A stretch of DNA of 64,000 bases from Halobacteriovoraceae bacterium (GCA_002711995.1 PASN01000009.1:326050-390049); one strand, 5' to 3'. Positions 18,657-28,103 are shown, counted from the first letter of the stretch. Made by a program: numbers and translations. The notes: generated by a model not told the origin, from the letters alone.

Positions 18657-19409
18657 ATGATGAATGATAATAAAAACTATTACGATGTTTTAGAAGTGCC
18701 GGTCGACGCGACTCTTCAGGAAATTCACAACGCTTATATTCGAGCTAAAAATGCTTACTCAGGCGACAGCGTTGCCCTTTACTCGCTAATGAGCCAAGAC
18801 GACTGCAAGGCAATTCTTGATCAAATAGAAGAGGCCTACTCTGTAATTGGAGTGGCGGAAAAAAGAAGAGAATACGACAAGGCCAGAGGTCTAAACCAAG
18901 AGCACACTGTGCAAGGCTTCAATGAAGAAATGCACAGCAAGCCTGACTACGCTCCTAAAAGAAAACAAGCTGATCTTACAACTCAAACTGAACAAGACGC
19001 TCAGGATTCTTCTTCATCAGAGGAATATGTTTACAGTGAGTCCGATCATTCTCAAAAAAACCATGCCTCGGTTACAAAGGTTCAAGCATTTCAAAAATTT
19101 GGACTGAACTACGACCAAGACTCCAATTTTGAACAAGAAATTGAGAACTGTTCAAACTACACAGGTGAATTCCTTAAAAAGATTAGGGAGTATAAAAACG
19201 TTACAGTTGAGCGCATGGCCGACATGACGAGGATATCCAAAACCTACATCAGAAACATAGAAGAAGAGGACTACTCCAAACTTCCAGCTGATGTTTACAC
19301 TAGAGGATTTGTTTACCAATACGCAAAATGCCTTAAGCTTAATCCTGATCTTGTGGCCACATCTTATATTCACCATATAAGACAATTGAAAAACCCACCT
19401 CAAGCTTAA
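18657..19409 (+). CDS. DnaJ domain fused to RodZ-type helix-turn-helix
   Basis: A 250-residue protein with a J domain at about residues 7-72 (YYDVLEVPVDATLQEIHNAY); the canonical HPD is not present, so stimulation of DnaK is doubtful. A low-complexity acidic linker (about 85-135) leads to a Cro/RodZ-like HTH at about 160-245, with MADMTRISKTYIRNIEEEDY and ADVYTRGFVYQYAKCL. RodZ uses this HTH to touch MreB or DNA, but there is no membrane segment here. It follows the MinD-like ATPase and is two bases before rluD, so it is likely an adaptor in that unit. Confidence 0.78.
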   Translation: MMNDNKNYYDVLEVPVDATLQEIHNAYIRAKNAYSGDSVALYSLMSQDDCKAILDQIEEAYSVIGVAEKRREYDKARGLNQEHTVQGFNEEMHSKPDYAPKRKQADLTTQTEQDAQDSSSSEEYVYSESDHSQKNHASVTKVQAFQKFGLNYDQDSNFEQEIENCSNYTGEFLKKIREYKNVTVERMADMTRISKTYIRNIEEEDYSKLPADVYTRGFVYQYAKCLKLNPDLVATSYIHHIRQLKNPPQA

Positions 19410-19411
19410 TT

Positions 19412-20380
19412 ATGTCAGAAGAGACAATTGTCTTCACTATCACTGAAGAAGATTTACAAGAACACAAACGCTTGGACAGCTTCCTTGCCAAGCGCTTTCC
19501 AGATTTAAGCAGATCTTTGATTAAGAAGCTTTTTCAAGATGACCACATCCAGGCCGATGTAAAACTTGAACTAAAAAAGATGCCACCCGCGCTTACCGAG
19601 ATACGATTCAAGATGCCAGTGGCAAACCCTGTAGATATTCAGCCCCAGGATATTCCTCTTGAAGTTCTTTTTGAAGACGAACATTTGATTATCATCAACA
19701 AGGCCGCAGGCATGGTGGTGCACCCTGCTGCCGGCAATTTAGACGGCACACTTGTTAATGCCATTCTTCATCACTGCCCTGATCTAAAAGGTATCGGCAA
19801 TGAAAAAAGGCCTGGTATTGTTCATAGATTGGACAAGGGCACAAGCGGCGTTATGGTGATTGCTAAAACTCAGAAGTGTCATGAGGGACTAGTTGAGCTC
19901 TTTAGCACCCATGATATTGATAGGCTTTATGAAGCAATAGCCCTAGGCGCAAGAATAGCTCCGTCAAAAACTTTAGAATCACAAATAGGAAGAAGTCCCC
20001 ACAATAGACTCAAAATGTCGACGAAAGTAAAACAAGGCAAGAGAGCGCTTACCCATATGAAGGTTTTAAGCTTTTTTGACCACTTCTCTCATGTTGAGCT
20101 TAGACTTGAGACTGGAAGAACACATCAAATTAGGGTTCACCTGAGCGAGCTGATGAACTCCCCTATTTTGAATGACCCTTTGTATGGAAGAAAAAACGAT
20201 GAGAAAAAGTTCTTCAATTCAACAATGAAGTCATTGTTAAAAGATTATGAACATCCATTTTTGCATGCCAAGTTTTTAGGTTTTATACATCCCATAACTA
20301 AAGAAAGGTTGGAGTTTGAAACCAAACCTCCTGAGATTTTTCAACAGATTTTGGAGAGCCTAAATGATGACCATAGATAG
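19412..20380 (+). CDS. rluD: RluD-family ribosomal pseudouridine synthase
   Basis: A 322-residue pseudouridine synthase of the RluA/RluD family. An S4-like RNA-binding domain is at about residues 14-70 (RLDSFLAKRFPDLSRSLIKK). The catalytic motif GIVHRLDKGTSG holds the active-site Asp, followed by LETGRTHQIRVHL further on. E. coli RluD modifies helix 69 of 23S rRNA. It starts two bases after the DnaJ-HTH gene and its end overlaps the laccase-domain gene by 17 bases. Confidence 0.92.
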   Translation: MSEETIVFTITEEDLQEHKRLDSFLAKRFPDLSRSLIKKLFQDDHIQADVKLELKKMPPALTEIRFKMPVANPVDIQPQDIPLEVLFEDEHLIIINKAAGMVVHPAAGNLDGTLVNAILHHCPDLKGIGNEKRPGIVHRLDKGTSGVMVIAKTQKCHEGLVELFSTHDIDRLYEAIALGARIAPSKTLESQIGRSPHNRLKMSTKVKQGKRALTHMKVLSFFDHFSHVELRLETGRTHQIRVHLSELMNSPILNDPLYGRKNDEKKFFNSTMKSLLKDYEHPFLHAKFLGFIHPITKERLEFETKPPEIFQQILESLNDDHR

Positions 20381-20966
20381 CCTAAAATATCACAAGATCC
20401 TTCCCACAGGACATTACAAAGTTTTCACTGAAAGACCAAAGATCGATATTGCCAGAGTAAAACAAATTCACTCAGCAGACTTGATATCACTTAAAGGTAT
20501 GGAGGATCCATCAGAAAAAGAGTGCGATGGAATGATATTTAACCTCCGAGGATTAAATAGGGCCATTGCGATCACAACGGCGGACTGTATGCCTATTCTT
20601 TTTCTTTCCAAAGAGAAGGGCGCCTTTCTTCATGCAGGATGGAGAGGGCTTGCAAAGGCCATACACTTGCAAGAGAAAATAAAGGAAATGACCCCTCACT
20701 ATTGCTTGATTGGCCCTAGCATAAAGCACAGATCTTTCGAGGTTCAACCTGATTTTAAAGAGCACTTTGATGACGATGAATTTTTTCACAAACGCGATGA
20801 CAAACTCTACTTTGATCTTGCAGGGAAGGCACAAAAAGACATTTTAGCAGCTTACCCAGGCATCTCGCTTGAGGTTGTGGAAGAGTGCACCTTTGAGGAA
20901 GCGAAATATCACAGTTATAGAAGAGATCACACCAAACAAAGAAATTGGAATATTTTCCACCTATAG
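20364..20966 (+). CDS. pgeF: Multicopper-oxidase-like laccase-domain protein (PgeF/YfiH family)
   Basis: A 200-residue member of the YfiH/LACC1 family. The metal-ligand set is visible: QIHSADL with His, TTADCMPILFL with Cys, and FLHAGWRG with His. Relatives act as purine nucleoside phosphorylase/adenosine deaminase or as a peptidoglycan amino-acid editing enzyme, and they are often beside RluD, as here. At 200 residues it is shorter than the usual 240 or so. It overlaps the end of rluD by 17 bases. Confidence 0.85.
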   Translation: MMTIDSLKYHKILPTGHYKVFTERPKIDIARVKQIHSADLISLKGMEDPSEKECDGMIFNLRGLNRAIAITTADCMPILFLSKEKGAFLHAGWRGLAKAIHLQEKIKEMTPHYCLIGPSIKHRSFEVQPDFKEHFDDDEFFHKRDDKLYFDLAGKAQKDILAAYPGISLEVVEECTFEEAKYHSYRRDHTKQRNWNIFHL

Positions 20967-21005
20967 TATAAAATAGGCGCAAACAATAATAAGGGGTATT
21001 TATCC

Positions 21006-22151
21006 ATGGAAAAAAGAAGATTAAGCGACGATTTTAAAACCGCCCACATTGTCTACCTTGCCGTTTCGGTATTGATGATTATTGTAGGAATATACCTAAC
21101 AAAACATTTCTATAACATTCACTTTCCCACAGGGTTTGGCGGGGAAGATGCCCTATGTAAAGGAACCGGATTTTGGGGGTGCAACAAAGCGACTCAATCA
21201 GCACTTGGACACTTCTTTTTTGTGCCAACGTCCCTATTTGGGATCATAATAGGACTTCTTGGGCCAATTGGAGCTTTCTGGAACAACTCAGATGTGGAAA
21301 GAACAAATAAGTTTTTTATCTACCTAAATGCACTGGGATGCCTAGGGCTTCTTCTTTACTCTATTATAGCACTGGGTGGATTATGCCAGTTCTGCACTCT
21401 TTATTATGTGCTGTCTTTTATTGCTGCGTTTATTTTCTTTAAGCACAGTTCGCTAAAACCTATTCCAGATTTAAAAGTTGCTGCCGTTTATGGAATCGTA
21501 CTTATCGTCCCATCTCTGCTTGCAAGAAACTACTACATGGATCAGGCAAAAAAGAAGAACTCTTTATCTTCTCAATACATTCAACAATTTAAAAACCTTC
21601 CAAACAAAGGCGAGCCAGCCTACATATCTCCTTACAAAATAAATGAGGCCACAGAGAATTGGGACGACGCACCGGTAAGAATAGCCGTTTTCTCCGATTT
21701 TCAATGCCCGTTTTGTGAAAAGGTGGCAACTCAAATTCCACAAGTTATTCAAGGACTTGAAGATAAAGTAAACGTATCTTACTACTTCTACCCTTTGGAT
21801 AACGCTTGTAATCCAAACATTAAAAGGACTTTTCACCAGTATGCCTGCAAGGCCGCATACCTTGCAGCTTGTGATGAAGAAAAGTTTTTGGAAGTCCATG
21901 ACGCTATTTTTGAAAGACAACGCGAGCTTAACTTTGAAAATATTGAAAAGTGGACAAAAGAGTTCGAACTAAAAAACTGCTATGGCAATTCGAAAATACA
22001 AGATGTGGTTAAGCAAACAATAAACACTGGAGAACAGTTTAACCTGACTTCCACACCTACTATTGTAATCAATGGCAAAGTAATTAAAGGCTCTGTGCCA
22101 AGTGTTTACTTAAGAGCGATTATCAAATCCATTTTGGAGAAGAATGAATAA
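21006..22151 (+). CDS. VKOR-DsbA fusion, disulphide bond formation
   Basis: A 381-residue fusion. The first half is a four- to five-helix vitamin K epoxide reductase domain, with a loop cysteine pair (ALCKGTGFWGC) and the redox motif LCQFC. A short linker leads to a thioredoxin-fold DsbA-like domain starting near residue 225 with FSDFQCPFCEKV (CPFC active site) and a cis-proline region TSTPTIVINGK. VKOR passes electrons to quinone and reoxidises the fused DsbA domain, so one polypeptide does the work of DsbB and DsbA. The last 8 bases overlap tatD. Confidence 0.92.
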   Translation: MEKRRLSDDFKTAHIVYLAVSVLMIIVGIYLTKHFYNIHFPTGFGGEDALCKGTGFWGCNKATQSALGHFFFVPTSLFGIIIGLLGPIGAFWNNSDVERTNKFFIYLNALGCLGLLLYSIIALGGLCQFCTLYYVLSFIAAFIFFKHSSLKPIPDLKVAAVYGIVLIVPSLLARNYYMDQAKKKNSLSSQYIQQFKNLPNKGEPAYISPYKINEATENWDDAPVRIAVFSDFQCPFCEKVATQIPQVIQGLEDKVNVSYYFYPLDNACNPNIKRTFHQYACKAAYLAACDEEKFLEVHDAIFERQRELNFENIEKWTKEFELKNCYGNSKIQDVVKQTINTGEQFNLTSTPTIVINGKVIKGSVPSVYLRAIIKSILEKNE

Positions 22152-22914
22152 GATTATTGAGACACACTGTCATTTAGATTATTTAAAGTCCGAGCCTCTT
22201 GAAGACATACTTTCAAAGTCAAAAGAGGCCGGAGTTGAAAAGCTAGTCACAATAGCAGTGGAGCCTGACAATTTCGACGCAGCCTATGAGTTGGCAAAGT
22301 CACATGAGCAAGTCTACTTTACTCAAGGCATTCACCCTCATGACGCCAGACTTGCCACGGAAGAGGCCTTTGCTAAAATTAAGGATAGATCCAGTGAAGA
22401 AAAAATGGTGGCAGTTGGAGAGATTGGTCTAGATTATCACTATGACAACTCTCCTAGGGACATACAAAGAGACGTTTTCAGACGTCAAATGGAAATCGCC
22501 ATAGAACTAGACAGGCCAGTTGTTATCCATTCTAGAGACGCTGATGAAGATATGATCCTTATGCTGCGGGAGCTTGCGCCAAGACTTAAGAAAAAGGGAG
22601 TAATTCACAGCTTCACTTCATCATTGGAGCTTGCCAAGACAGCTCTAGAGTTGGGTTTTTATCTTGGGTTCAATGGCATTATCACATTTAAAAAAGCGCA
22701 GGATGTAAGAGAGGCGGTTAAGCTTGCTCCCTTAGACAGAATACTGACTGAAACAGATTCTCCATTTTTAACTCCCGTCCCCCATAGAGGGAAAGAAAAT
22801 GCTCCATACCGTCTTCCCCATATCGTGGAAAAAATAGCAGAAATAAAAGAACTCGATGTGGATAAGGTTTACGGGCAAACTTATGAAAACGCCCAAAGAC
22901 TTTTTGCAATTTAA
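22144..22914 (+). CDS. tatD: TatD-family metal-dependent DNase
   Basis: A 256-residue TIM-barrel metallohydrolase. Metal ligands are seen in ETHCHLDY near the start, GEIGLDYHYD, VIHSRDA, and TETDSPFLTP. TatD enzymes are 3'-5' exonucleases or deoxyribonucleases acting in repair and DNA degradation. The start codon overlaps the VKOR-DsbA stop region. The gene closes the plus-strand cluster and is followed by a hairpin with A/T runs on both sides. Confidence 0.93.
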   Translation: MNKIIETHCHLDYLKSEPLEDILSKSKEAGVEKLVTIAVEPDNFDAAYELAKSHEQVYFTQGIHPHDARLATEEAFAKIKDRSSEEKMVAVGEIGLDYHYDNSPRDIQRDVFRRQMEIAIELDRPVVIHSRDADEDMILMLRELAPRLKKKGVIHSFTSSLELAKTALELGFYLGFNGIITFKKAQDVREAVKLAPLDRILTETDSPFLTPVPHRGKENAPYRLPHIVEKIAEIKELDVDKVYGQTYENAQRLFAI

Positions 22915-22942
22915 ATTAAAAAAAGGCCTCAAAAGAGGCCTT
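22913..22942 (-). terminator. Bidirectional terminator between tatD and 22947
   Basis: An 8-bp perfect stem (22923-22930 with 22935-22942) with a four-base loop. On the minus strand, a run of seven T residues follows at once, typical of an intrinsic terminator for the gene starting at 23363. On the plus strand it is followed by TTAAAATT, so it may also stop the tatD transcript. Confidence 0.82.
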
Positions 22943-22946
22943 AAAA

Positions 22947-23363
22947 TTATCTACATTCAGAAACTTTTTCGTTTACGTGACGATCACCGTAATCATCGCG
23001 AATTTTTGCAACGACTCTAATAGTGCCATCCTTCTCTTTTACGAATCCCATATGCTCGACTGCAGTATGGCCTCCTCCATAATAAGAGAAACTTTCATTT
23101 TCAGCGAGCCCTTTGAAGATCATTGATACCTCATCAAGCTCACCTTTATAACAAAGCTCTTTTAGTCTTATAACGTCAGTTAATGTGGATTCGGTTGTTA
23201 CCCTTAAGTAGCCAGAACCTTGCTGCGCTAGAGTGATGGACTGTGCGCCAGTGTAAACACAGGCCTTGTCTGTCGGACATACTTCGGCCTCTTCATATTT
23301 GTGGTAGCCATCGCTAGCAAATACACTCATTGATAGAAATAATAGTGCTGTAACTGCTTTCAT
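22947..23363 (-). CDS. Small exported protein, unknown function
   Basis: A 138-residue protein with a short Sec signal (MKAVTALLFLSMSVFASDG). The mature part has four cysteines (EVCPTDKACV, LCYKGE, SECR), so two disulphides are likely. No domain was recognised. AGGATAA lies just before the ATG. It is a single-gene unit ending at a strong terminator. Confidence 0.75.
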   Translation of the reverse strand: MKAVTALLFLSMSVFASDGYHKYEEAEVCPTDKACVYTGAQSITLAQQGSGYLRVTTESTLTDVIRLKELCYKGELDEVSMIFKGLAENESFSYYGGGHTAVEHMGFVKEKDGTIRVVAKIRDDYGDRHVNEKVSECR

Positions 23364-23452
23364 TTATCCTCCGTTCATTTCTATTTTTTACAGCTTACAA
23401 TGCGCTGCATTAAAAATCTAAGAGATTGCCCAGAAGATGTAACAATTACAGT

Positions 23453-24535
23453 CTATTTATCTACTTTAAAGTCCTTTAACAGGTTGCCAAGGTTTTGTTT
23501 TACCTCTTTTTCCTGATACTTAGAGCGTTTTTTATCGTGATTTTGAGCTTTTGCAGGTTTCTCTTGGGATTGTACATATTCCGTGTGAGAAGGAAGCTCA
23601 TCTTTATAAATAATTCTATCTAGGTGTCTTACATAGCCAGACCATCTTCCTGTATTCTGATCAGTTCTTTTGATGGTTTCAAAAGAATGCATCTTACTGT
23701 CCATATGATCAATTAAATGAAGAAGCATGGCCTCTGATGTTTGAGGAATTTTTGGTGAGCCATATTCATACTCTCCATGATGGGAAAGAAGAATGTGTTT
23801 TAGATGCAATTTTGTGGGGTATGGGAAGTCTTTAATTTTATGTGAATACTTATCCACAATTTCAAGTCCCTTCACTAAGTGTCCCACAAGCTTGCCCTCT
23901 TCTGTGTATTCAACATTAAAACCATCGGTTAGCTCATAGATTTTGCAAAGATCGTGCAGGATTGCCCCGGCAACCACATAGGAAGTGTTCACATTGTAGT
24001 GCTTAGAAAGCTGCACAGATAAGTTGGAACAAGAAAGTATATGCTCTAAGAGACCGGATTCATAAGCATGGTGAATTGATTTGCCCGCCTGCCAGATTTT
24101 CAGTCTTCTTTCTATTTCTTTGTCCCCTAGGACATTTAGCAGAAGGTCTCTTATATAGACGTCCTCTAGATTCTTAACGATGTCCACCAGCTCACTGAAC
24201 ATTTGCTCAGGATCTCTACCTGCTTTGACAACAAAGTCATCCTTATTCACTTCGGTTTCGGAGATAGGCTCGCATGAAGATATGACAAATTGCTTTTTTC
24301 CCATGTAGAGGTTTGCTTTTCCTTTGACCTTAACAAAGCCTCCTTTATCAACTGAGCTTGCGATTTCTTCGGCTCCTTTCCAGATTCTGGCCTCTAAATC
24401 ACCCGTGCTGTCCGCCAAAATAATGTTTAAGAACTTTTTGCCATCTTTTGCTTCGACAAGATTTAGAAACTTCACAAGGAAGGTAGATTCTATTTCTTCT
24501 TTAGGTTTTAAATCAGCGACATTAACTCTTTGCAT
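23453..24535 (-). CDS. YhaM-like 3'-5' exoribonuclease (OB fold + HD domain)
   Basis: A 360-residue protein with an OB-fold domain at about residues 15-95 (FLNIILADSTGDLEARIW and a VKVKGKANLYMGKKQ strand), then an HD domain around 150-290 with HHAYESGLLEHILSCS and GAILHDLCKIYEL. B. subtilis YhaM has the same layout and trims RNA and DNA 3' ends with Mn2+ or Co2+. The C-terminal 50 residues are lysine-rich and low complexity. It is transcribed away from gap, alone. Confidence 0.85.
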   Translation of the reverse strand: MQRVNVADLKPKEEIESTFLVKFLNLVEAKDGKKFLNIILADSTGDLEARIWKGAEEIASSVDKGGFVKVKGKANLYMGKKQFVISSCEPISETEVNKDDFVVKAGRDPEQMFSELVDIVKNLEDVYIRDLLLNVLGDKEIERRLKIWQAGKSIHHAYESGLLEHILSCSNLSVQLSKHYNVNTSYVVAGAILHDLCKIYELTDGFNVEYTEEGKLVGHLVKGLEIVDKYSHKIKDFPYPTKLHLKHILLSHHGEYEYGSPKIPQTSEAMLLHLIDHMDSKMHSFETIKRTDQNTGRWSGYVRHLDRIIYKDELPSHTEYVQSQEKPAKAQNHDKKRSKYQEKEVKQNLGNLLKDFKVDK

Positions 24536-24656
24536 AAAAGATGGCTCCTACAGGGTGTGGTTTGAAGTGTTGAATTATTCTGCCTGAAGATAGGCCATAA
24601 ATCCAGTGCGTCGGAGGTAATTCCAAGTTAATTCTCTATTCATAGGGGCTTAAATA

Positions 24657-24665
24657 TGCCATAAT
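24657..24665 (+). promoter_or_regulatory. Possible extended -10 promoter for gap operon
   Basis: TG, one base, then CATAAT (24660-24665), an extended -10 element with no clear -35. The leader to the gap ATG would be about 30 bases, with an AAGGGG ribosome site. Confidence 0.35.
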
Positions 24666-24702
24666 TACGCGCAGTTATAACTTAATTTTCAAAAGGGGTA
24701 AT

Positions 24703-25728
24703 ATGAGCCAGACAGTACGTATAGGGATCAACGGCCTAGGTCGAATTGGTAGAACAATTCTTAGAGAATTCGCAATTAGAAAAGCCGAAGGCAAGTATAA
24801 AAACATTGAAATCGTAGCGGCCAACAACCCTGGCGACCTAAGTCACCTATGCCGTCTTCTTAAATATGATTCTCTTCATGGAAGATTCCAAGGAAGAGTG
24901 GCCGTTGAAAACGGAAAACTTATTGCTGGAGACATGTCTCTTAGAATGTTCCAAACTTACGATCCAAAAGAGATCGACTGGGCATCTGAAAAAGTTGACA
25001 TCGTTGTTGACGCCACAGGCGTTTTTAAAGACAAAGCAGGACTTGGACAACACTTGGGAGACACAGTTAAGAAAGTTATTATGTGCGCTCCAGGTAAAGA
25101 CCTTGATGGAACATTTGTTGTTGGAATCAACCACGAAGAATATGATTCCAAGAATCACGATATTATCTCAAACGCTTCATGCACAACCAACTGTCTGGCA
25201 CCTGTAGCGAAGGCCCTTCACGAAGCATTTGGAATTGAGCATGGACTAATGACCACTGTTCACTCTTACACTTCTGACCAGATGCTTTTAGATGGAAGCC
25301 ACAAAGACCCAAGAAGAGCCAGAGCTGCTGCAATGAGCATGGTTCCGACAACTACTGGCGCAGCAAAGGCCGTTGGACTTGTTCTTCCAGAGCTTAAAGG
25401 AAAGCTAGATGGGTTCGCTATCAGAGTTCCAACACCAGATGTTTCTTTGGTTGACTTGACTGTAAAGCTAACTAAGAAAGCATCAAAAGAAGAAATCAAC
25501 AACGCTCTTAAAGAAGCAAGCGAAGGCTCTCTAAAAGGTGTTCTTGGATATGAGACTGAGCCACTAGTATCTGTCGACTACATGGGCAACCCACTTTCTT
25601 CGATTGTGGACGCTGACATGACAAGTGTAATCGGTGATAGCGCGAAAGTTATTTCTTGGTATGACAATGAAGTTGGGTTCTCTAACAGAGTTCTAGACTT
25701 GGCAAACCACGTCGCAAGCAAACTATAG
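24703..25728 (+). CDS. gap: Glyceraldehyde-3-phosphate dehydrogenase, type I
   Basis: A 341-residue GAPDH that oxidises glyceraldehyde-3-phosphate to 1,3-bisphosphoglycerate. The NAD-binding start INGLGRIGRTI and the catalytic loop SNASCTTNCLAP with the active Cys are present, followed by TVHSYTSDQ and the C-terminal SWYDNEVGFSNR. It heads the order gap-pgk-tpiA-secG with gaps of nine, one and 64 bases. Length is normal. Confidence 0.97.
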   Translation: MSQTVRIGINGLGRIGRTILREFAIRKAEGKYKNIEIVAANNPGDLSHLCRLLKYDSLHGRFQGRVAVENGKLIAGDMSLRMFQTYDPKEIDWASEKVDIVVDATGVFKDKAGLGQHLGDTVKKVIMCAPGKDLDGTFVVGINHEEYDSKNHDIISNASCTTNCLAPVAKALHEAFGIEHGLMTTVHSYTSDQMLLDGSHKDPRRARAAAMSMVPTTTGAAKAVGLVLPELKGKLDGFAIRVPTPDVSLVDLTVKLTKKASKEEINNALKEASEGSLKGVLGYETEPLVSVDYMGNPLSSIVDADMTSVIGDSAKVISWYDNEVGFSNRVLDLANHVASKL

Positions 25729-25737
25729 GAAAAAATA

Positions 25738-26925
25738 ATGGCTTTAAATTTTATAGACCAGGCAGAGATTAAAGGTAAAAGAGTTCTAGCTCGTTTTGAT
25801 TTCAATGTTCCATTGGATAAAAACGATAGAACTAAAATCTCAGACACAAGCAGAGTTGATCTTGCGATTCCAACCATCCAATACCTCATTGAAAATGGCG
25901 CATCCAAGATAACTCTTATGAGTCACCTTGGCCGTCCGAAGGGCAAGAAAGATGAGAAATACAGCCTAGAGCCGGTTGCAACCTACCTAGCTGAAAAGCT
26001 TGGCAAGGACGTAGTCTTGGCCGACTCACCTGTTGATGCCGGTGTAAAAGATCTTCTAACCCTTAATGAGACAAAAATAGTTCTTCTTGAAAATTTGCGT
26101 TTTGATCCAGGTGAGGAAAGCGACGATGAAGAGTTCGCTTCAAAGCTTTCCCAATACGGTGATATCTACGTAAATGACGCCTTTGGAGCCGCACACAGAA
26201 AGCACGCTTCAGTTCACGCGATAAATAAGTTTTACAAAAACAACGCCTATGGCGGCTTTTTAATTAAGAAAGAGCTTGAGGCCTTAAACAAGGTGCTTGA
26301 AACTCCGGCCAAGCCTTTCGTTGCAATCATTGGCGGCGCCAAGGTAAGTGATAAGATTAAAACAATCGAGAAGCTTCTTGTTTCAGTTAACAACCTCATC
26401 ATAGGTGGCGCCATGGCGTATCCTTTCCTAAAGGCTAAAGGCCATGATGTTGGCAAATCTCTTTGCTCCGATGAAGACGTTAAGCTGGCATCCAGCATTC
26501 TTAGAGCTGACAAAGGAAATAAGGTAGTTCTTCCTGAAGACCATATTGCTGCCCAAGACATTGATGGCGAATGCAAAACAGTTAATGCAAGAGGTATCGA
26601 GGAAGGCTGGATGGGACTTGATATTGGCCCCTCCACTATCAACCGCTACGAAAACGTTTTAAAAGACGCAAAAACTGTTCTTTGGAACGGACCGATGGGC
26701 CTTTTTGAAAATCCAAAGTATGCAAAGGGAACGATGGCACTTGCAAAAGCGCTTGCTGACTCCCAAGCATTCACTCTTGTGGGTGGTGGCGACTCTGTTT
26801 CTGCCGTTCAAAAATCGGGTCACGCAGACAAGTTCTCGCACATTTCTACAGGTGGCGGAGCTTCACTTGAGTACATCGAAAAAGGACAACTTCCTGGTAT
26901 CCAGGCCCTAAAATACGGAGTTTAA
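25738..26925 (+). CDS. pgk: Phosphoglycerate kinase
   Basis: A 395-residue two-domain kinase that makes ATP from 1,3-bisphosphoglycerate. The N-terminal substrate loop RFDFNVPLDK, the MSHLGRPKGKKDE basic patch, VNDAFGAAHRKHAS, the hinge IIGGAKVSDKI and the nucleotide loop GGGDSVSAVQK are all intact. It lies between gap and tpiA; the tpiA ATG is one base after its stop codon. Confidence 0.97.
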   Translation: MALNFIDQAEIKGKRVLARFDFNVPLDKNDRTKISDTSRVDLAIPTIQYLIENGASKITLMSHLGRPKGKKDEKYSLEPVATYLAEKLGKDVVLADSPVDAGVKDLLTLNETKIVLLENLRFDPGEESDDEEFASKLSQYGDIYVNDAFGAAHRKHASVHAINKFYKNNAYGGFLIKKELEALNKVLETPAKPFVAIIGGAKVSDKIKTIEKLLVSVNNLIIGGAMAYPFLKAKGHDVGKSLCSDEDVKLASSILRADKGNKVVLPEDHIAAQDIDGECKTVNARGIEEGWMGLDIGPSTINRYENVLKDAKTVLWNGPMGLFENPKYAKGTMALAKALADSQAFTLVGGGDSVSAVQKSGHADKFSHISTGGGASLEYIEKGQLPGIQALKYGV

Positions 26926-26926
26926 A

Positions 26927-27673
26927 ATGGCAAAATCATACATTGTTGGAAATTGGAAAATGAATCAAAATCGCCACGAGCTCAATGAGTTTTTCGGCCA
27001 TCTTGAAAAAGAGGAACTTAATCCAGGCAATTTCTGGATTGCTCCTCAATTCATTCACATTCAAACATGTATTGAAAAGACCAATAAAGTTCCGCTAAAG
27101 ATTGGAGCCCAGAACTGTTCCGATCAAACAAGCGGAGCCTTCACTGGTGAAATTAGCCCTTCATCCTTGGCCGACATTGAGGCACACTTTGTAATTCTTG
27201 GGCACTCTGAGAGAAGAGCTCTATTCAATGAAAGCAATGAGCTTATAAACTCCAAAGTCAAAGCGGTAATGGGCAACAAGCTCGTTCCAATTCTATGTGT
27301 TGGTGAAACCCTTGAACAGAGGGAGTCAAATGAGACCATGAATGTGGTTCTCGATCAGGTTACAAAAGGACTTCAGGGTGTAAAGCTTGGAGCCGAAGAT
27401 GATATTATTATTGCCTATGAACCGGTTTGGGCCATTGGAACGGGGAAAACAGCAAGCCCTGAGCAGGCCGAAGAGGTTCATGCAGGAATAAGAGAAAAGC
27501 TTAAAGAGCTATACCCAGAGTGTGGAGAAAACATATCCATTCTTTACGGTGGAAGTGTAAAACCTAATAATATTGATGACTTAATCAAGCAGCCAAACAT
27601 TAATGGCGGGCTTGTGGGGGGAGCGAGCCTTAAAGCTGAAGACTTTATGGCCCTTTGCAGAGCAATAAATTAG
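26927..27673 (+). CDS. tpiA: Triosephosphate isomerase
   Basis: A 248-residue TIM barrel enzyme that interconverts dihydroxyacetone phosphate and glyceraldehyde-3-phosphate. GNWKMN near the start, the catalytic His in ILGHSERR, the catalytic Glu in AYEPVWAIGTGK with the flexible loop, and ISILYGGSVKPNN near the end are all present. It is in the glycolytic run after pgk and upstream of secG. Confidence 0.97.
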   Translation: MAKSYIVGNWKMNQNRHELNEFFGHLEKEELNPGNFWIAPQFIHIQTCIEKTNKVPLKIGAQNCSDQTSGAFTGEISPSSLADIEAHFVILGHSERRALFNESNELINSKVKAVMGNKLVPILCVGETLEQRESNETMNVVLDQVTKGLQGVKLGAEDDIIIAYEPVWAIGTGKTASPEQAEEVHAGIREKLKELYPECGENISILYGGSVKPNNIDDLIKQPNINGGLVGGASLKAEDFMALCRAIN

Positions 27674-27737
27674 GGGTTTGCAAACGCGCATAACTTTGAT
27701 AAAAATTTTCAACTAAATAAAATAAGGATTTTAAAAT

Positions 27738-28079
27738 ATGATCACTGGTCTTGTTATTCTTCACGTAGTTATCTGTATTCTTCTAACGATTGTTGTATTG
27801 CTTCAATTTGGAAAAGGTGCCGAAGCAGGTGCTATGATGGGACAGGGTGCTTCCCAGGCCGTATTTACTTCAGCTTCAAAAGGCAACTTCTTTACAAAGA
27901 TGACAACCTTTTTAGCGATCGCATTTATGCTTAACTCAATTGCTCTTACAACAATTAAGTCCAAGTCAGCCAGCGAGTCTATCTTTGACGATGAAGCTCC
28001 AATCGCAGCTCCTCTTAACCCAGACGCTGGAAAAGAAGAAGCAGCTCCTACTACGGAAGCTCCTGCAGAAACTAAATAA
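27738..28079 (+). CDS. secG: Preprotein translocase subunit SecG
   Basis: A 113-residue inner-membrane protein with two membrane segments (about residues 2-22 and 53-72), separated by the SecG loop GKGAEAGAMMGQGASQAVF. SecG helps SecYE/SecA during export. The C-terminal 35 residues are alanine- and glutamate-rich, which is usual. The tpiA-secG order is common in bacteria. A strong terminator follows. Confidence 0.93.
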   Translation: MITGLVILHVVICILLTIVVLLQFGKGAEAGAMMGQGASQAVFTSASKGNFFTKMTTFLAIAFMLNSIALTTIKSKSASESIFDDEAPIAAPLNPDAGKEEAAPTTEAPAETK

Positions 28080-28103
28080 TTAAAAATTTGATTTGAAATA
28101 CCT

